Shown: in pieces, positions 7,606 to 17,603 of the stretch
Position numbering within the stretch: position 1 is the first letter of the stretch
Layout of the letters: each line of letters begins with the position of its first letter
Origin: an uncultured Roseibacillus sp.
Lineage (GTDB): Bacteria; Verrucomicrobiota; Verrucomicrobiia; Verrucomicrobiales; Akkermansiaceae
Length of the DNA stretch: 34,487 bases
Direction: 5' to 3'
Assembly (NCBI GenBank): GCA_937949965.1
Contig: CALFBF010000071.1
Span: 1-34,487, forward strand
Program-made: the position numbers and the translations under genes
The notes under the pieces: generated by a model
What the model saw: only the letters and a program-made list of their open reading frames with translations
Database searches by the model: none
What the model was told of the DNA's origin: nothing

Positions 7606-10600
7606 ATGTCTCTCTTTATTCGTAATTCTCTAAAATTAGTAGGATTGTCCATTCTGCTACTTGTTTCAGCAAATGCGCAACATGACGAGCACGAAGCGGT
7701 GCTCAATTTAGCAGATGCAGCAGATGCAACTCATACTGCGGTAGTAAATGGTCGATGGTTTGATGCGACGACTTGGAGTGGAGGACGGGTTCCTGATGCA
7801 AATGCGAGAGTTTACATCCCAGAGGGGATTCGCGTTACGTATCAAGGAGTGTCTTCAGTACCGTTAAAAACGTTACGAATTGATGGAACGCTTTTTTTCG
7901 CTTACTGGCGGAACACAAGAGTCGTTGTTGACACGATTCTTGTTTCTCATGAGGGAACTCTCATTATCGGTGATCGAACAAATCCTATTGGTAGCGCGTT
8001 TACAGCTGAGATTCAGTTTGCAGACAACGGTGATATCGATACGGATTGGGATACTGAACTCCTCTCTCGTGGACTTGTGAGCCTCGGAAGAGTCAATATC
8101 TACGGTAGCAAGAAGGATTCTTTTCTTAAAGTTGCCCAAGCTCCAATGGCTGGAGCAAATCGATTGATTTTATCAAGAATTCCTGAAAATTGGCAGGTTG
8201 GCGATACTATCGTCATTACTGGAACTCATAAGCGGGGTTACGATGTCGATGAGCTGCGAACCGCAGCGGATTCAGATTGGAGAGGAACCGAAGATGAAGT
8301 TGTTACGATTACCGAAGTTAATGATAATGAAATTATTATTGATCGGCCACTACAATACGATCACGACACACCAGCGTCAGATTTAAGGGCTTATGTTGCT
8401 AACCTTTCTCGAAATGTCGTATTTTCTAACGAGGGAGGAAGAGATTTGCCAGTGCATCAACGAGGTCATGTTATGCTAATGAATAGTGATTCTGACGTTC
8501 GTTACGCAGAGTTCGACGAACTCGGTCGGACTGATAAATCTGTGGTTTCAGCGCCAGTAGAGACATTCGACCCAGTAGACTCTACAAGTAATGCACAGGG
8601 ACGTTATGCCATCCATCTTCATCGTACAGGGATTACTTCTTGTGGCAGAGCCTTGGGCGCGTGTGATTGCCTGCAAAGTCCAATTTACTTAGTGGGTAAT
8701 GCTGTGAACGGCTCACCTGGTTGGGGAATGGTGCAGCATTCTGCCAATGCCAATTTTACTGAAAATGTTGTCTATAACGCTTTTGGAGCCTCTTTCGTAG
8801 CCGAGAGTGGAAACGATGTTGGTAATTGGCTGCGTAACATTGCAATTAAGTCTCGTGGTGTTGGTTGGGGGATTCTGAAAGCACAGGATACTGTTGTAAT
8901 TAGAGATGCGGCCCGCACTGGTGATGGGTTTTGGTTTAGTAGTCGCTTAGTGGAAGCTTCAGAAAACGTGGCGGCTAATACAACGCATGGATATTCGTAC
9001 GTTTCTCGAACAGGAATCCAGGCAGATGGTTCAAATGATTTACTGGAAGCAAAATCTATCGATCAACCCGAAACTGTGCGAGGTGGCTCAAGGACTCGAC
9101 AAACGACCCCAAATATTCCCGAATTTCGTGATAATGAGGCTTTTGGAAACCAAACTAGTTTTCAAGCGATTCGAAATGCAGCAGCTCAAAATCATGATTT
9201 ACGCTCAGTGATTAAGAACTTTACGGCATGGGAATCATTTCGTGGGGTTATAGGTCGTTACTCTCCTCACTATACACTTATTAATTTGCGCCTCATCGGG
9301 ACAAATACCCCTCATCCAAATACTGATGGTCCACCGGTAGGGGTTGTCTTTGAGAGAAAGGCATTTGACTGGACTATTAACGGTGCTGACATTGAGAATT
9401 TTGAAATTGGAGTTAAGGCAGCAGTCTCTACACGAGTGTTACGAAGGCTCGACTTTAGAGTTGGAATGAATTTTATTGATATGTCGTTTACTGATGTTGA
9501 TCAGCACTACACGAGAATTAATTCAGAAGGGCATTTTTTCCACGATTCTTCAGATTTGGTGCCCAATCGCTTAGCTGTTAGTTATCGTCCCATTGAACCA
9601 ATTGGGTTTGGAGAGGATCGTGATCTTGATTGGTTAAAGGTTGATTCAATTGGTGTTATTGACCGTGTTTGGGAGTTTGATCGAGCTAATTTAGACTGGA
9701 ATCGGATGACGAGTCAGATTCTTAATAACGATGGTTATTATCGAGATGTAAATGGAGAACCTTTTATAGTTGTCGAAGACTTAGTAGCAGATCGAGCAAC
9801 TGGTGATATGGAAAAACTCCTTTTACCGATTTCTCTTAATTTTACTGATGCTGAACTTTCTCGGTATGATGATAATGGTCGTTTGACTTTTGAAGCACCT
9901 GCTCCAGTAGCACTTGGAGACCAGTTCAGAATTCAAGTAGATACCCCACAAGAACTTGATTTAATAGGTAATGATCATGATCCTGATGGTGGTCGGATCT
10001 GGTTGAGTGGGACCATTCAGCCAACGTATGGAGATCTTTTTCTTTCTGACGACAATAAGGTGCTCTACGTTCCAGATATTGGTTACAGTGGAGATGATTT
10101 TTTCAGCTATTGGGTTCGAGACGAAGAAGGTAATCTCACTCGTGGTGAAGTTTCCTTACGGGTAGGGTCAGGTGCAATTCCTGAGGTGAAGGATACCGAC
10201 TTTTTTGAACCCGCAAACTTCGTCGATATTCTTAATGATAATATCCGACCGTTAGCTATTCAGAATCGTGAGGCGATTCCTACCGGAGAAACTACCATTA
10301 CAGTCGACCCGGTTGAAAATGATCACGACATTAATGGAGATGAACTTTTTCTAACAACAGTTCATCGTGGTCTAGGGATTGCCGCTATTGACATCCGATT
10401 GGATAATGAAGGGGTTGTAACTGCAACTACATCTTCAACCAGCGCCAGTGGGGGAGTTGAGTTTTTCTATGCCGTCAGCGATGGAGATAGCGTCGATGGT
10501 GCCGATGATGGTTATTTCCCAATTTTCATTGGCAGAAATAATGCGAGAACAGCCCCTGGACAAGAAATGTTTGGACCTAATATTGGTAACGAAGCAGGAA

Positions 10601-11832
10601 GTTACCTCCCTTATCGAATTGAAGGGCCAACCGGTTCAATTGAACATTTGGGGGTTTACGGTGAAAGCGAATTATCGAGAATTCGGGTTGAAAGTGATGA
10701 CTATGAAATAGGTTCGGTTGCCTTCTACGTTAATGGCGTATTAGAAAGAACAGATAATAATCCTCCTTTCATGTTTGTAGACGCTGATTTGGAGTTTGGT
10801 GAGAATGTTTTGCGTATCGTTGCCACGAGTGAGAGTAATCAGGGAGGATTCTTTCTCTTCGATGATCGGAAGAAAATTCAGATGGCAACACCGATTCCTC
10901 CTCTAGTACCAGTTGCAGATAGTTTTGTCCGTGGAGGGCGATTTGGGGATATCAATTATGGCGCAGACAGTGTGTTGACCACTAAGATGGATGATCGAAA
11001 CGAGGACTTTGAGCGTAGATCATATCTTAGATTTGATGTTCCCCGGTTCTCTGGATCAGACGTTGTTAGTGCCACCTTACGTTTGCGAGCAGAACGCTCG
11101 AACCTGTTGGGCGATATTCACTCAGTTTATGCAGTTAGTGATGATAGTTGGGGTGAGACTGCAATTACTTGGAATAATCGCCCTGATTTAGGTAGTTTTC
11201 TTAATTCTAGTCCTGTTCCGGATATTGATGGTTGGTTCGAAGTTGATGTGACTGATTTTGTTCAGACTGAACTAGGCAATGACGGCATTGTGTCCTTCGC
11301 AGTCGAGTCAGAAGGGCAAGAGTTGATCCGCTATCATTCTCGCGAAGCATCGACAGAGAATCAGCCTCAACTTATTATCGAGACCTTAGCTGGATCTGTT
11401 CCTGCTGCTCCATCATATCCAGACTGGGTGGCACGTAATGGTCTTACTGGTCGGGACAGACGTGCGTTAGCGACTCCGAATAATGATGGGATTCCAAATC
11501 TATTGAAATATGCATTTAATATTGAAGATGTATATGCTCCTCCGGCGCGCATTAGTCCGGGCCAGAGACAGAGTGGGTTACCCAATATCTTCCTTTCTAA
11601 TGGAGTTAACAAGCGCCTTAGGGTCTCTTTCATCCGAAATAAAAATGACCCGACTCTCACTTACCGAGTTCAATTTTCTTCAACTTTGAGAGCGGGTGAT
11701 TGGAGTGAACTAGGAAGAGAGATTTCGGTAAGTTCTATTAATAGCGATTGGGAACGAGTGGTTGTTCAAGATAATTTCTCGACCGCTACCGCAAATGCTC
11801 GTTTTGGTCGTGTCCTAGTGGAGCAAAATTAG
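7606..11832 (+). CDS. Large secreted multidomain protein: G8 domain, beta-helix-like region, cadherin/Ig-like regions, DNRLRE-type domain
   Basis: Signal peptide MSLFIRNSLKLVGLSILLLVSANA. G8 region NGRWFDATTWSGGRVPDANARVYIPEGIRVTY...LKTLRIDGTL. DNRLRE-like PVADSFVRGGRFGDINYGADSVLTTK...RSYLRFDVP...WGETAITWNNRP. Confidence 0.85.
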   Translation: MSLFIRNSLKLVGLSILLLVSANAQHDEHEAVLNLADAADATHTAVVNGRWFDATTWSGGRVPDANARVYIPEGIRVTYQGVSSVPLKTLRIDGTLFFAYWRNTRVVVDTILVSHEGTLIIGDRTNPIGSAFTAEIQFADNGDIDTDWDTELLSRGLVSLGRVNIYGSKKDSFLKVAQAPMAGANRLILSRIPENWQVGDTIVITGTHKRGYDVDELRTAADSDWRGTEDEVVTITEVNDNEIIIDRPLQYDHDTPASDLRAYVANLSRNVVFSNEGGRDLPVHQRGHVMLMNSDSDVRYAEFDELGRTDKSVVSAPVETFDPVDSTSNAQGRYAIHLHRTGITSCGRALGACDCLQSPIYLVGNAVNGSPGWGMVQHSANANFTENVVYNAFGASFVAESGNDVGNWLRNIAIKSRGVGWGILKAQDTVVIRDAARTGDGFWFSSRLVEASENVAANTTHGYSYVSRTGIQADGSNDLLEAKSIDQPETVRGGSRTRQTTPNIPEFRDNEAFGNQTSFQAIRNAAAQNHDLRSVIKNFTAWESFRGVIGRYSPHYTLINLRLIGTNTPHPNTDGPPVGVVFERKAFDWTINGADIENFEIGVKAAVSTRVLRRLDFRVGMNFIDMSFTDVDQHYTRINSEGHFFHDSSDLVPNRLAVSYRPIEPIGFGEDRDLDWLKVDSIGVIDRVWEFDRANLDWNRMTSQILNNDGYYRDVNGEPFIVVEDLVADRATGDMEKLLLPISLNFTDAELSRYDDNGRLTFEAPAPVALGDQFRIQVDTPQELDLIGNDHDPDGGRIWLSGTIQPTYGDLFLSDDNKVLYVPDIGYSGDDFFSYWVRDEEGNLTRGEVSLRVGSGAIPEVKDTDFFEPANFVDILNDNIRPLAIQNREAIPTGETTITVDPVENDHDINGDELFLTTVHRGLGIAAIDIRLDNEGVVTATTSSTSASGGVEFFYAVSDGDSVDGADDGYFPIFIGRNNARTAPGQEMFGPNIGNEAGSYLPYRIEGPTGSIEHLGVYGESELSRIRVESDDYEIGSVAFYVNGVLERTDNNPPFMFVDADLEFGENVLRIVATSESNQGGFFLFDDRKKIQMATPIPPLVPVADSFVRGGRFGDINYGADSVLTTKMDDRNEDFERRSYLRFDVPRFSGSDVVSATLRLRAERSNLLGDIHSVYAVSDDSWGETAITWNNRPDLGSFLNSSPVPDIDGWFEVDVTDFVQTELGNDGIVSFAVESEGQELIRYHSREASTENQPQLIIETLAGSVPAAPSYPDWVARNGLTGRDRRALATPNNDGIPNLLKYAFNIEDVYAPPARISPGQRQSGLPNIFLSNGVNKRLRVSFIRNKNDPTLTYRVQFSSTLRAGDWSELGREISVSSINSDWERVVVQDNFSTATANARFGRVLVEQN

Positions 11833-11883
11833 AATTAGAGTCACTGGAGAGCTTTCAAGTTGGCGGGGAGTGCTGCATAAGCG

Positions 11884-12723
11884 ATGGTTTTCGATATGCA
11901 CACTTTGCCTCCGCTAGACAAACCAAACGGAATTCTTGCCTTTGATTTTGACGGCACTCTTCATTGGCCGACTCATCAGCCTCCAGTTGATCTAAAGATG
12001 TTAGAATGGATTTCGTCCTTGCGGGAGAAACGAGACATGATTTGGGGAATTTGCACTGGACGATCCATGATGCATCTCATTGAAGGTTTTTCGGGGGCGA
12101 TTCCTTTTCTCCCCGATTTTGTCGTGGCGCGTGAACGCGAAATTTATTTTCCGAATCAGTTTGGACGCTTCATTCCTGATCAAGGTTGGAACAAGCCGTG
12201 TGATAAGGCTCATAAGAAACTCTTCAAAAAATCGCGTAAAGAGCTACAGAAAGTACGCAAGTATGTGGAAGATGTTGCAGGAGGAGAGTGGGTGGAAGTC
12301 GAAGGTGATCTTGCGGGTGTTGTATTACCTTCAGAAGAGGATATGGAGGGGTTGTTAGCAGAGGTCGCCCAACACTGTGCCAAGTGCGAGGATCTAAGCT
12401 ATGAGCGAAATTCGGTTTACCTCCGCTTTAGCCATCGTGCTTATGGTAAAGGTCCCGCTCTCCGTGAAGTTGCTCAAAGGATGGGCATTGGGCCGGATCA
12501 GATTATTGCGGCAGGCGATAATTATAATGACTTCTCGATGCTGCAATCGGATCTAACAACACGTCCAATCTGCCCCGGAAATGCCGTGCCAGAGGTGAAA
12601 AAACGAGTGCGCGAATGCGGGGGAGTGGTAGGCAAGTCGCCAGCCAGTATAGGACTGGTAGAAGCCTTGGAAGAGTTATTTCCCTCGCACATTATTGAGC
12701 GTGAACCCTCGGTGGTTGTTTAG
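11884..12723 (+). CDS. HAD-superfamily hydrolase (Cof-like)
   Basis: AFDFDGTLHWPT near the N-terminus and AAGDNYNDFSMLQ near the C-terminus. Confidence 0.85.
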   Translation: MVFDMHTLPPLDKPNGILAFDFDGTLHWPTHQPPVDLKMLEWISSLREKRDMIWGICTGRSMMHLIEGFSGAIPFLPDFVVAREREIYFPNQFGRFIPDQGWNKPCDKAHKKLFKKSRKELQKVRKYVEDVAGGEWVEVEGDLAGVVLPSEEDMEGLLAEVAQHCAKCEDLSYERNSVYLRFSHRAYGKGPALREVAQRMGIGPDQIIAAGDNYNDFSMLQSDLTTRPICPGNAVPEVKKRVRECGGVVGKSPASIGLVEALEELFPSHIIEREPSVVV

Positions 12724-12937
12724 AACCTTTTCTAAAAAGTAATTGCCGCTATTCAATATGTTCGTTCAGTAACGGTTATGAGGTTTCGGCTGAGAGTCTA
12801 GATTCGTGCAGTAGCTTCATAGGAGTGATTGGATGCCAGCGGAGCCCAAAGCACAGTGCTGTGACCTTATCAGGAGAGAATTCAAGGTCCGAAAGACCGC
12901 AGGATGAATCTCAAGAAATACGGTATTGGAAGAGCTG

Positions 12938-13486
12938 TTAGACCAGTTTGAGCCTATCGTCTTCGTCCAAGATTTTACTCAGATTTTCCCAACCAGTAGG
13001 GGTCTGGAGGTTGAAGACTCGGAAGTAAAGAGTCACTAGTTTGGAATCAAACATTTCCAAAAGACGGTCAATCGTCTGCGCGAGTTTTGTGTCGTCGAGA
13101 GTCTCAGGCAGCTCGCCTACTACCTGACCGTTACCATCGTGTTCGATCTCCATCCGGTCACAGAAGGTGCGTAATAAGTCCTGTTGTCCCTTCATAAACC
13201 AGACCTGGAGCAAGTGTTCTCCTACGAGATCCTGATTCTTGAGTTTGAGCACCTTGTGCATGAAGATGATTTGATCGGGAATCGACTTCTTCTGCAAAAA
13301 CACCAAGCGTAGCTTACGAGCCTGACCTAGTGATGAGAGTGTTGTCTTGTAGAGATTACGTTCATCACGACGCATCCAGTTGAACATGTCTTCAATGAGG
13401 GCGGGATCGATTTCTTGGTAAATGGTGTGTGCTTTCACTCGGATATTTGGTTCCGCAGGATTGCGTGTGGAGGGTGCCCGATGCAA
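12938..13486 (-). CDS. Conserved-looking hypothetical protein
   Basis: Open frame with structured composition (YQEIDPALIEDMFNWMRRDERNLYKTTLSSLGQARKLR...). Likely start is downstream of the listed one. Confidence 0.65.
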   Translation of the reverse strand: MHRAPSTRNPAEPNIRVKAHTIYQEIDPALIEDMFNWMRRDERNLYKTTLSSLGQARKLRLVFLQKKSIPDQIIFMHKVLKLKNQDLVGEHLLQVWFMKGQQDLLRTFCDRMEIEHDGNGQVVGELPETLDDTKLAQTIDRLLEMFDSKLVTLYFRVFNLQTPTGWENLSKILDEDDRLKLV

Positions 13487-13624
13487 GCGTGAATGATGCC
13501 CACAAAGTCGAGAGGTTTACTATCTATCAGTTCGTTAGTGGATGAATCCGTGCAGAGAGATGAAAAAAGAACGCACACGTTTTAGTCACGCATTTACGAA
13601 CTGGATTCGCTACACTGATGAAAC

Positions 13625-14317
13625 ATGAGTTCGGAAGAATCCCCGCAGGCTCCTCGTCGAGGACGCAATCCTTTTCCTTTGTTAGCCGGATTAGCTCTCT
13701 TAGTAGCGGTCGCGGGAGGAGTGTGGTGGTTTGTGATGGTGAGGCCTGCGCAGTCGCTTGCCGAGAATACCATCAGTAAGGTGGAACGATTTTTGGGCGG
13801 ACTGATGGGAAATCGAGGTCAAATTACGCGCTTGGACTCCTCTTCGCTTCTCAAGGTCAGTGACGTCGGTGAGCTGGCTCTCATGGAATTTGATCTCAAG
13901 GTCAACAAGGAGATCCGTAGCGAACAAGTTGTCATTGGCCCGCTCACCAGCACCAAGAACCTGCGTATGGAAGGTCGGTTCAAGGTCAAGATCGGCTACG
14001 ATATCACAAGCGGTCTCACCGTCGGCTACAACGAGCAAGGACAAGCCATCATCCAGGGCTTAGGAGAGCCAAAGGTGCTTTCTGCCGAGATGGAATCGGT
14101 CAAAACAGTGGAAGATAAGAGTGGAATCTGGAACAAGGTGAACAAGAAAGACCGTGATCAATTAGTCAATCAACTGCGTCTCCAAGCCATCCGCGATGTC
14201 AAAGAGAGCGGGATGCTTAAGCAGATGGATTCCCTCATGCAACAGAACATGAAGGCTTTATTAGGCGTTGAGGATATACAGATTGAACCTGTATTGGAAT
14301 CATCGGTGATTCCTTAG
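13625..14317 (+). CDS. Hypothetical membrane-anchored protein (DUF4230-like pattern not verified)
   Basis: Single N-terminal TM segment (PLLAGLALLVAVAGGVWWFVMV) followed by a soluble domain. Confidence 0.65.
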   Translation: MSSEESPQAPRRGRNPFPLLAGLALLVAVAGGVWWFVMVRPAQSLAENTISKVERFLGGLMGNRGQITRLDSSSLLKVSDVGELALMEFDLKVNKEIRSEQVVIGPLTSTKNLRMEGRFKVKIGYDITSGLTVGYNEQGQAIIQGLGEPKVLSAEMESVKTVEDKSGIWNKVNKKDRDQLVNQLRLQAIRDVKESGMLKQMDSLMQQNMKALLGVEDIQIEPVLESSVIP

Positions 14318-14319
14318 AC

Positions 14320-15462
14320 TTACTCTGTCGATAGCTCCTCTCTGAGCCGGAGCTGTCCACAAGCGGCATCGATGTCGTGTCCTTTTTCTAACCGGAGGGT
14401 AGCGGGGACATCGTGCTTAGATAGGACATTACGGAAGGCGCGGCAGTGGTCTTCGGAGGGGCGCTCCCATTGGAGACCTTCTACGGTGTTGTAGGGGATG
14501 AGGTTGACGAAGGCACCTACGCTCTTGGCTCGTTTGGCTAAGATGCGGGCCTGTTCGAGGTCATCGTTGACTCCCTTGATGAGGATGTATTCGAGCGTGA
14601 GACGCTGCTTCTTTTTGGAAGTCCAGTACTTCAGCGCTTGGAAGAGTTCTTCAATTTTCCAGCGATCATTGACTGGCATGATCTGGGAACGCACTTCATC
14701 AGTCGCTCCATGGAGAGAGATCGCGAGGCGAATCTGCTTCGGATGGTCCGCTAATTTTTTAATCTGAGGCACCACTCCCGAGGTGGAGATGGTGAGGTGC
14801 CGTGCCCCAATATTAAGTCCTTGATGAGAGGTCATCAATTCCACCGCTTTGAGCAAATTCGGGAGGTTGGCGAGAGGTTCGCCCATCCCCATAAAGACGA
14901 TGTTGTTGACTTTGTCCTTCGCGATTTCTTCTGCCAAGAGAATCTGCGAGACAATTTCGTCTGCACTGAGATTGCGCGTAAAACCGAGAAGACCCGAGGC
15001 ACAGAACTTGCAGTCAAAGGCGCAACCGACTTGTGAGGACACACAGAGCGTGAGGCGGTCAGACTTGTTGCCATAAAAACCGACCGAGGCGGGAATGAGC
15101 ACGCACTCGACGAAGCGACCGTCATGGAGTTTGAGCAGAAACTTCCGGGTTGTGTCTTGCGAGCCCTGTGTGCGAACGACAGTAGGGACGGTTAGTTCAT
15201 ACTTATCTTTGAGAATCTCGCGAAGCTCAGCCGAGAGATTGGACATATCGTCGATGCTGTTCACGCGCTTCTTCCATAACCAATCAAGGAGCTGGGTCGC
15301 TCGATAGCTCGATTGACCGAGCGCGGCAAGGGAGTCGGTGAGTTCGGTTGCCGTGAGAGAGCGGAGATTAGGCTTGGTTGACACAATAGGAGAGTCCGGT
15401 TTTTGGGGTTTAAAATCAAGACTCGGCTGGTTTTCGAGCTTAAACGAGAGTTTTTTGCACAC
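14320..15462 (-). CDS. rlmN: Dual-specificity 23S rRNA/tRNA adenine C2-methyltransferase RlmN
   Basis: SSQVGCAFDCKFCASG radical-SAM motif, NIVFMGMGEPLANL, RLAISLHGA, EYILIKGVND, GHDIDAACGQLR. Confidence 0.95.
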   Translation of the reverse strand: MCKKLSFKLENQPSLDFKPQKPDSPIVSTKPNLRSLTATELTDSLAALGQSSYRATQLLDWLWKKRVNSIDDMSNLSAELREILKDKYELTVPTVVRTQGSQDTTRKFLLKLHDGRFVECVLIPASVGFYGNKSDRLTLCVSSQVGCAFDCKFCASGLLGFTRNLSADEIVSQILLAEEIAKDKVNNIVFMGMGEPLANLPNLLKAVELMTSHQGLNIGARHLTISTSGVVPQIKKLADHPKQIRLAISLHGATDEVRSQIMPVNDRWKIEELFQALKYWTSKKKQRLTLEYILIKGVNDDLEQARILAKRAKSVGAFVNLIPYNTVEGLQWERPSEDHCRAFRNVLSKHDVPATLRLEKGHDIDAACGQLRLREELSTE

Positions 15463-15530
15463 GGTGGGGTTCGATTTCTCTTGCGCGTATCAAGCTCCCG
15501 CCTTAGACCGCTTGCCACTCAAGAACCAAT

Positions 15531-15794
15531 ATGGGCCAGCAGCATAGAAAAGTTATCAAGCGTCGCCGGAGAAAAGATTATCTCAAGCGGAAGAAAGAAC
15601 TCGCCAAGACAAACGAGGTTCTCTCCAAGAAAGCGGACAAGCCGGCCAAGAAGGCAGCTAAAAAAGCAGCCAAGAAAGCGGTGAAAAAAGTAGCTGCTAA
15701 GAAAGTTGCTAAACCTGCAGAAGAAGCGCCTGCCGCTGCTGAAGAGGCTAAGGCCGCAGAAGCTCCCGCTACTGAAGAGAAAGGCGAGGAGTAA
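15531..15794 (+). CDS. Small basic protein with histone H1-like Lys/Ala-rich C-terminus
   Basis: MGQQHRKVIKRRRRKDYLKRKKELAKTNE followed by (K)KAAKKAAKKAVKKVAAKKVAKPAEEAPAAAEEAKAAE. Confidence 0.75.
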   Translation: MGQQHRKVIKRRRRKDYLKRKKELAKTNEVLSKKADKPAKKAAKKAAKKAVKKVAAKKVAKPAEEAPAAAEEAKAAEAPATEEKGEE

Positions 15795-15822
15795 GACTCT
15801 TTCTCATATCTACATTTTTACG

Positions 15823-15849
15823 AAAAGGCGGCCTTCAGGTCGCCTTTTC
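15823..15849 (+). terminator. Intrinsic terminator after the H1-like gene
   Basis: AAAAGGCGGCC-ttca-GGTCGCCTTTT stem-loop with a T run. Confidence 0.75.
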
Positions 15850-15931
15850 TGTGTTGGGATAGGGAAGACCTTCGGCATGACTCTCCCTGACAGTCTATTT
15901 CTCGAATAGCTCTTTTGGCAATGGGACGGCA

Positions 15932-16741
15932 GTGCTACCGTTCGGGCAGGTGTATTGGGAAGCTTTTCAGAATCATTGGCGGAACGGGATTGAGATTCTT
16001 GTCCTCTGGCTCGTGATCTATCAGCTCTATCGTGCTTTTAAGGCCACGCGGGGTGCTCGTATTTTGGTGGGGTTGGCGACGGTGCTGATCGGATTTATTC
16101 TCATCTCGACCTTTTTGGAACTCCCGGTCTTGGGCTGGATTTTACGCCAAGCGGTCTTCGTGCTCGCCTTTGCGATGCTCATTATTTTTCAGCCCGAGAT
16201 CCGCAGCGCCTTGGCTCGGATCGGGAGCACCCGTTTCTTTTCTTTTAACTCCGGTCAGCGGAAATTTCTGACTCTACTCGAAGACTCAGTCGTACAGTTA
16301 TCCAAGAAGCGCTACGGAGCTCTTTTTGCACTCGAACGCTCGATTTCGCTCAAAGAGATTCAACATACCGGAGTGGAGATCGGGGGTGAGTTGTCTGTTG
16401 AGTTGGCGATGAGTCTCTTTTTTCCCAAGTCTGCTCTTCATGATGGTGGTGTGGTTCTGGATGAGGAACGTATTGTTGCTGCGGGTTGTGTTTTTCCAGT
16501 GAGTCAGCGCGAGATGAGCGATCGTTCTCTAGGCTTGCGACATCGAGCGGCAATCGGACTGACCGAAGAAACTGATGCCGTTGCAGTAGTGGTGAGCGAG
16601 GAAACAGGAACGATTTCGATTGCGGTGGATGGTCAGTTAGAGCGCTTTAAGACGGAGGCCGAATTCCGAGAGCGCTTAGAAGCAATTTTCTTAAACGATG
16701 AGCAAAAAGAGGGTAATTCGAGTTCGGAATCTGACGGCTAA
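15932..16741 (+). CDS. cdaA: Diadenylate cyclase CdaA (DisA_N family, membrane-bound)
   Basis: N-terminal TM helices, ALHDGGVVLDEERIVAAGCVFPVS and RHRAAIGLTEETDAVAVVVSEETGTISIA (DGA-like and RHR motifs). Confidence 0.93.
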   Translation: MLPFGQVYWEAFQNHWRNGIEILVLWLVIYQLYRAFKATRGARILVGLATVLIGFILISTFLELPVLGWILRQAVFVLAFAMLIIFQPEIRSALARIGSTRFFSFNSGQRKFLTLLEDSVVQLSKKRYGALFALERSISLKEIQHTGVEIGGELSVELAMSLFFPKSALHDGGVVLDEERIVAAGCVFPVSQREMSDRSLGLRHRAAIGLTEETDAVAVVVSEETGTISIAVDGQLERFKTEAEFRERLEAIFLNDEQKEGNSSSESDG

Positions 16742-16922
16742 GGTTGCGTCACTATTCCTGGCAATGATTGTGTGGTTCCTGATTCAGGATCTACTCAACA
16801 ATCAGCGCTTTGCTGGTAAGCCGATTGAGGAACCCGCTATTCTAGGCCCTGCAATCAATCCTGATTTGCAAGGAGCAGGAGAAACGGTGGAGCCAAAGAA
16901 AGAGACTCCCACTGTTCATTAA
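16698..16922 (+). CDS. CdaR/YbbR-like N-terminal membrane stub lacking YbbR repeats
   Basis: Overlaps the cdaA 3' end. RVRNLTAKVASLFLAMIVWFLIQDLLNNQ resembles CdaR N-terminal anchors; total length only 74 aa. Confidence 0.6.
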   Translation: MSKKRVIRVRNLTAKVASLFLAMIVWFLIQDLLNNQRFAGKPIEEPAILGPAINPDLQGAGETVEPKKETPTVH

Positions 16923-16944
16923 TGAATTTAACTTCGAAGGAAAA

Positions 16945-17595
16945 ATGAAAGGTGGATTCGTGGTGACCGGGACGGATACCGGATGTGGCAAGACGTGGTT
17001 TTCATGGCTGTTAGTCAAGGCTCTACGGGCAAAAGGAATCGACGCCGTAGGGTGGAAGCCTCTCTGCTGTGGCGAACGAGAAGACGCCTATGCTTTAGAA
17101 AATGCTAACGAAGGCTGCCTCAGTATCGACGAGGTGAATCCAGTGTGGTTTCGGACTCCCATTGCGCCTTTTCCTGCTTCTGAGCTAGAGGGAGGTCATC
17201 TCGATTTAGATGATCTCGTTAATCGGGGTCGTATTCTAACAGAGCGCCATCGGGTTGTTATCTGCGAAGGGGTGGGAGGCTGGGAAGTGCCCTTGACCGC
17301 AAAGGATAATTTTTCGGATTTTGCTCACCGGCTTGCTTGGCCCGTGGTGATGGTCGTTGGCAATCGTCTCGGAGCGCTCAATCACACGTTTCTAACAGAG
17401 CAGGCCATCCGTGGAAAAGGGTGTAAGCTCAAGGCTACTGTGCTGAATCAAGTGATCGAAGAGCAGGACGTCGCTGGAGTGACCAATCGCGGTGTGATTG
17501 AACAGCGTATGTCTGGTCAGCTCATCGGAGAAGTAATGCACGGGGCAGAGGTGTTAGAAGAGGATCTTCTCAGTGCTCTTATGGATCGACTGTAA
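16945..17595 (+). CDS. bioD: Dethiobiotin synthetase
   Basis: GFVVTGTDTGCGKTWFSWLLVKAL, VGWKPLCCG, VICEGVGGWEVPL, VVMVVGNRLGALNHTFLT. Confidence 0.9.
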   Translation: MKGGFVVTGTDTGCGKTWFSWLLVKALRAKGIDAVGWKPLCCGEREDAYALENANEGCLSIDEVNPVWFRTPIAPFPASELEGGHLDLDDLVNRGRILTERHRVVICEGVGGWEVPLTAKDNFSDFAHRLAWPVVMVVGNRLGALNHTFLTEQAIRGKGCKLKATVLNQVIEEQDVAGVTNRGVIEQRMSGQLIGEVMHGAEVLEEDLLSALMDRL

Positions 17596-17603
17596 TCTCG
17601 CCT

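Noticed and set aside
12832-12906. Possible 24-aa smORF (MPAEPKAQCCDLIRREFKVRKTAG) with an AGGAG upstream
   Set aside because: Too short and without a second copy or other conservation evidence in the window.
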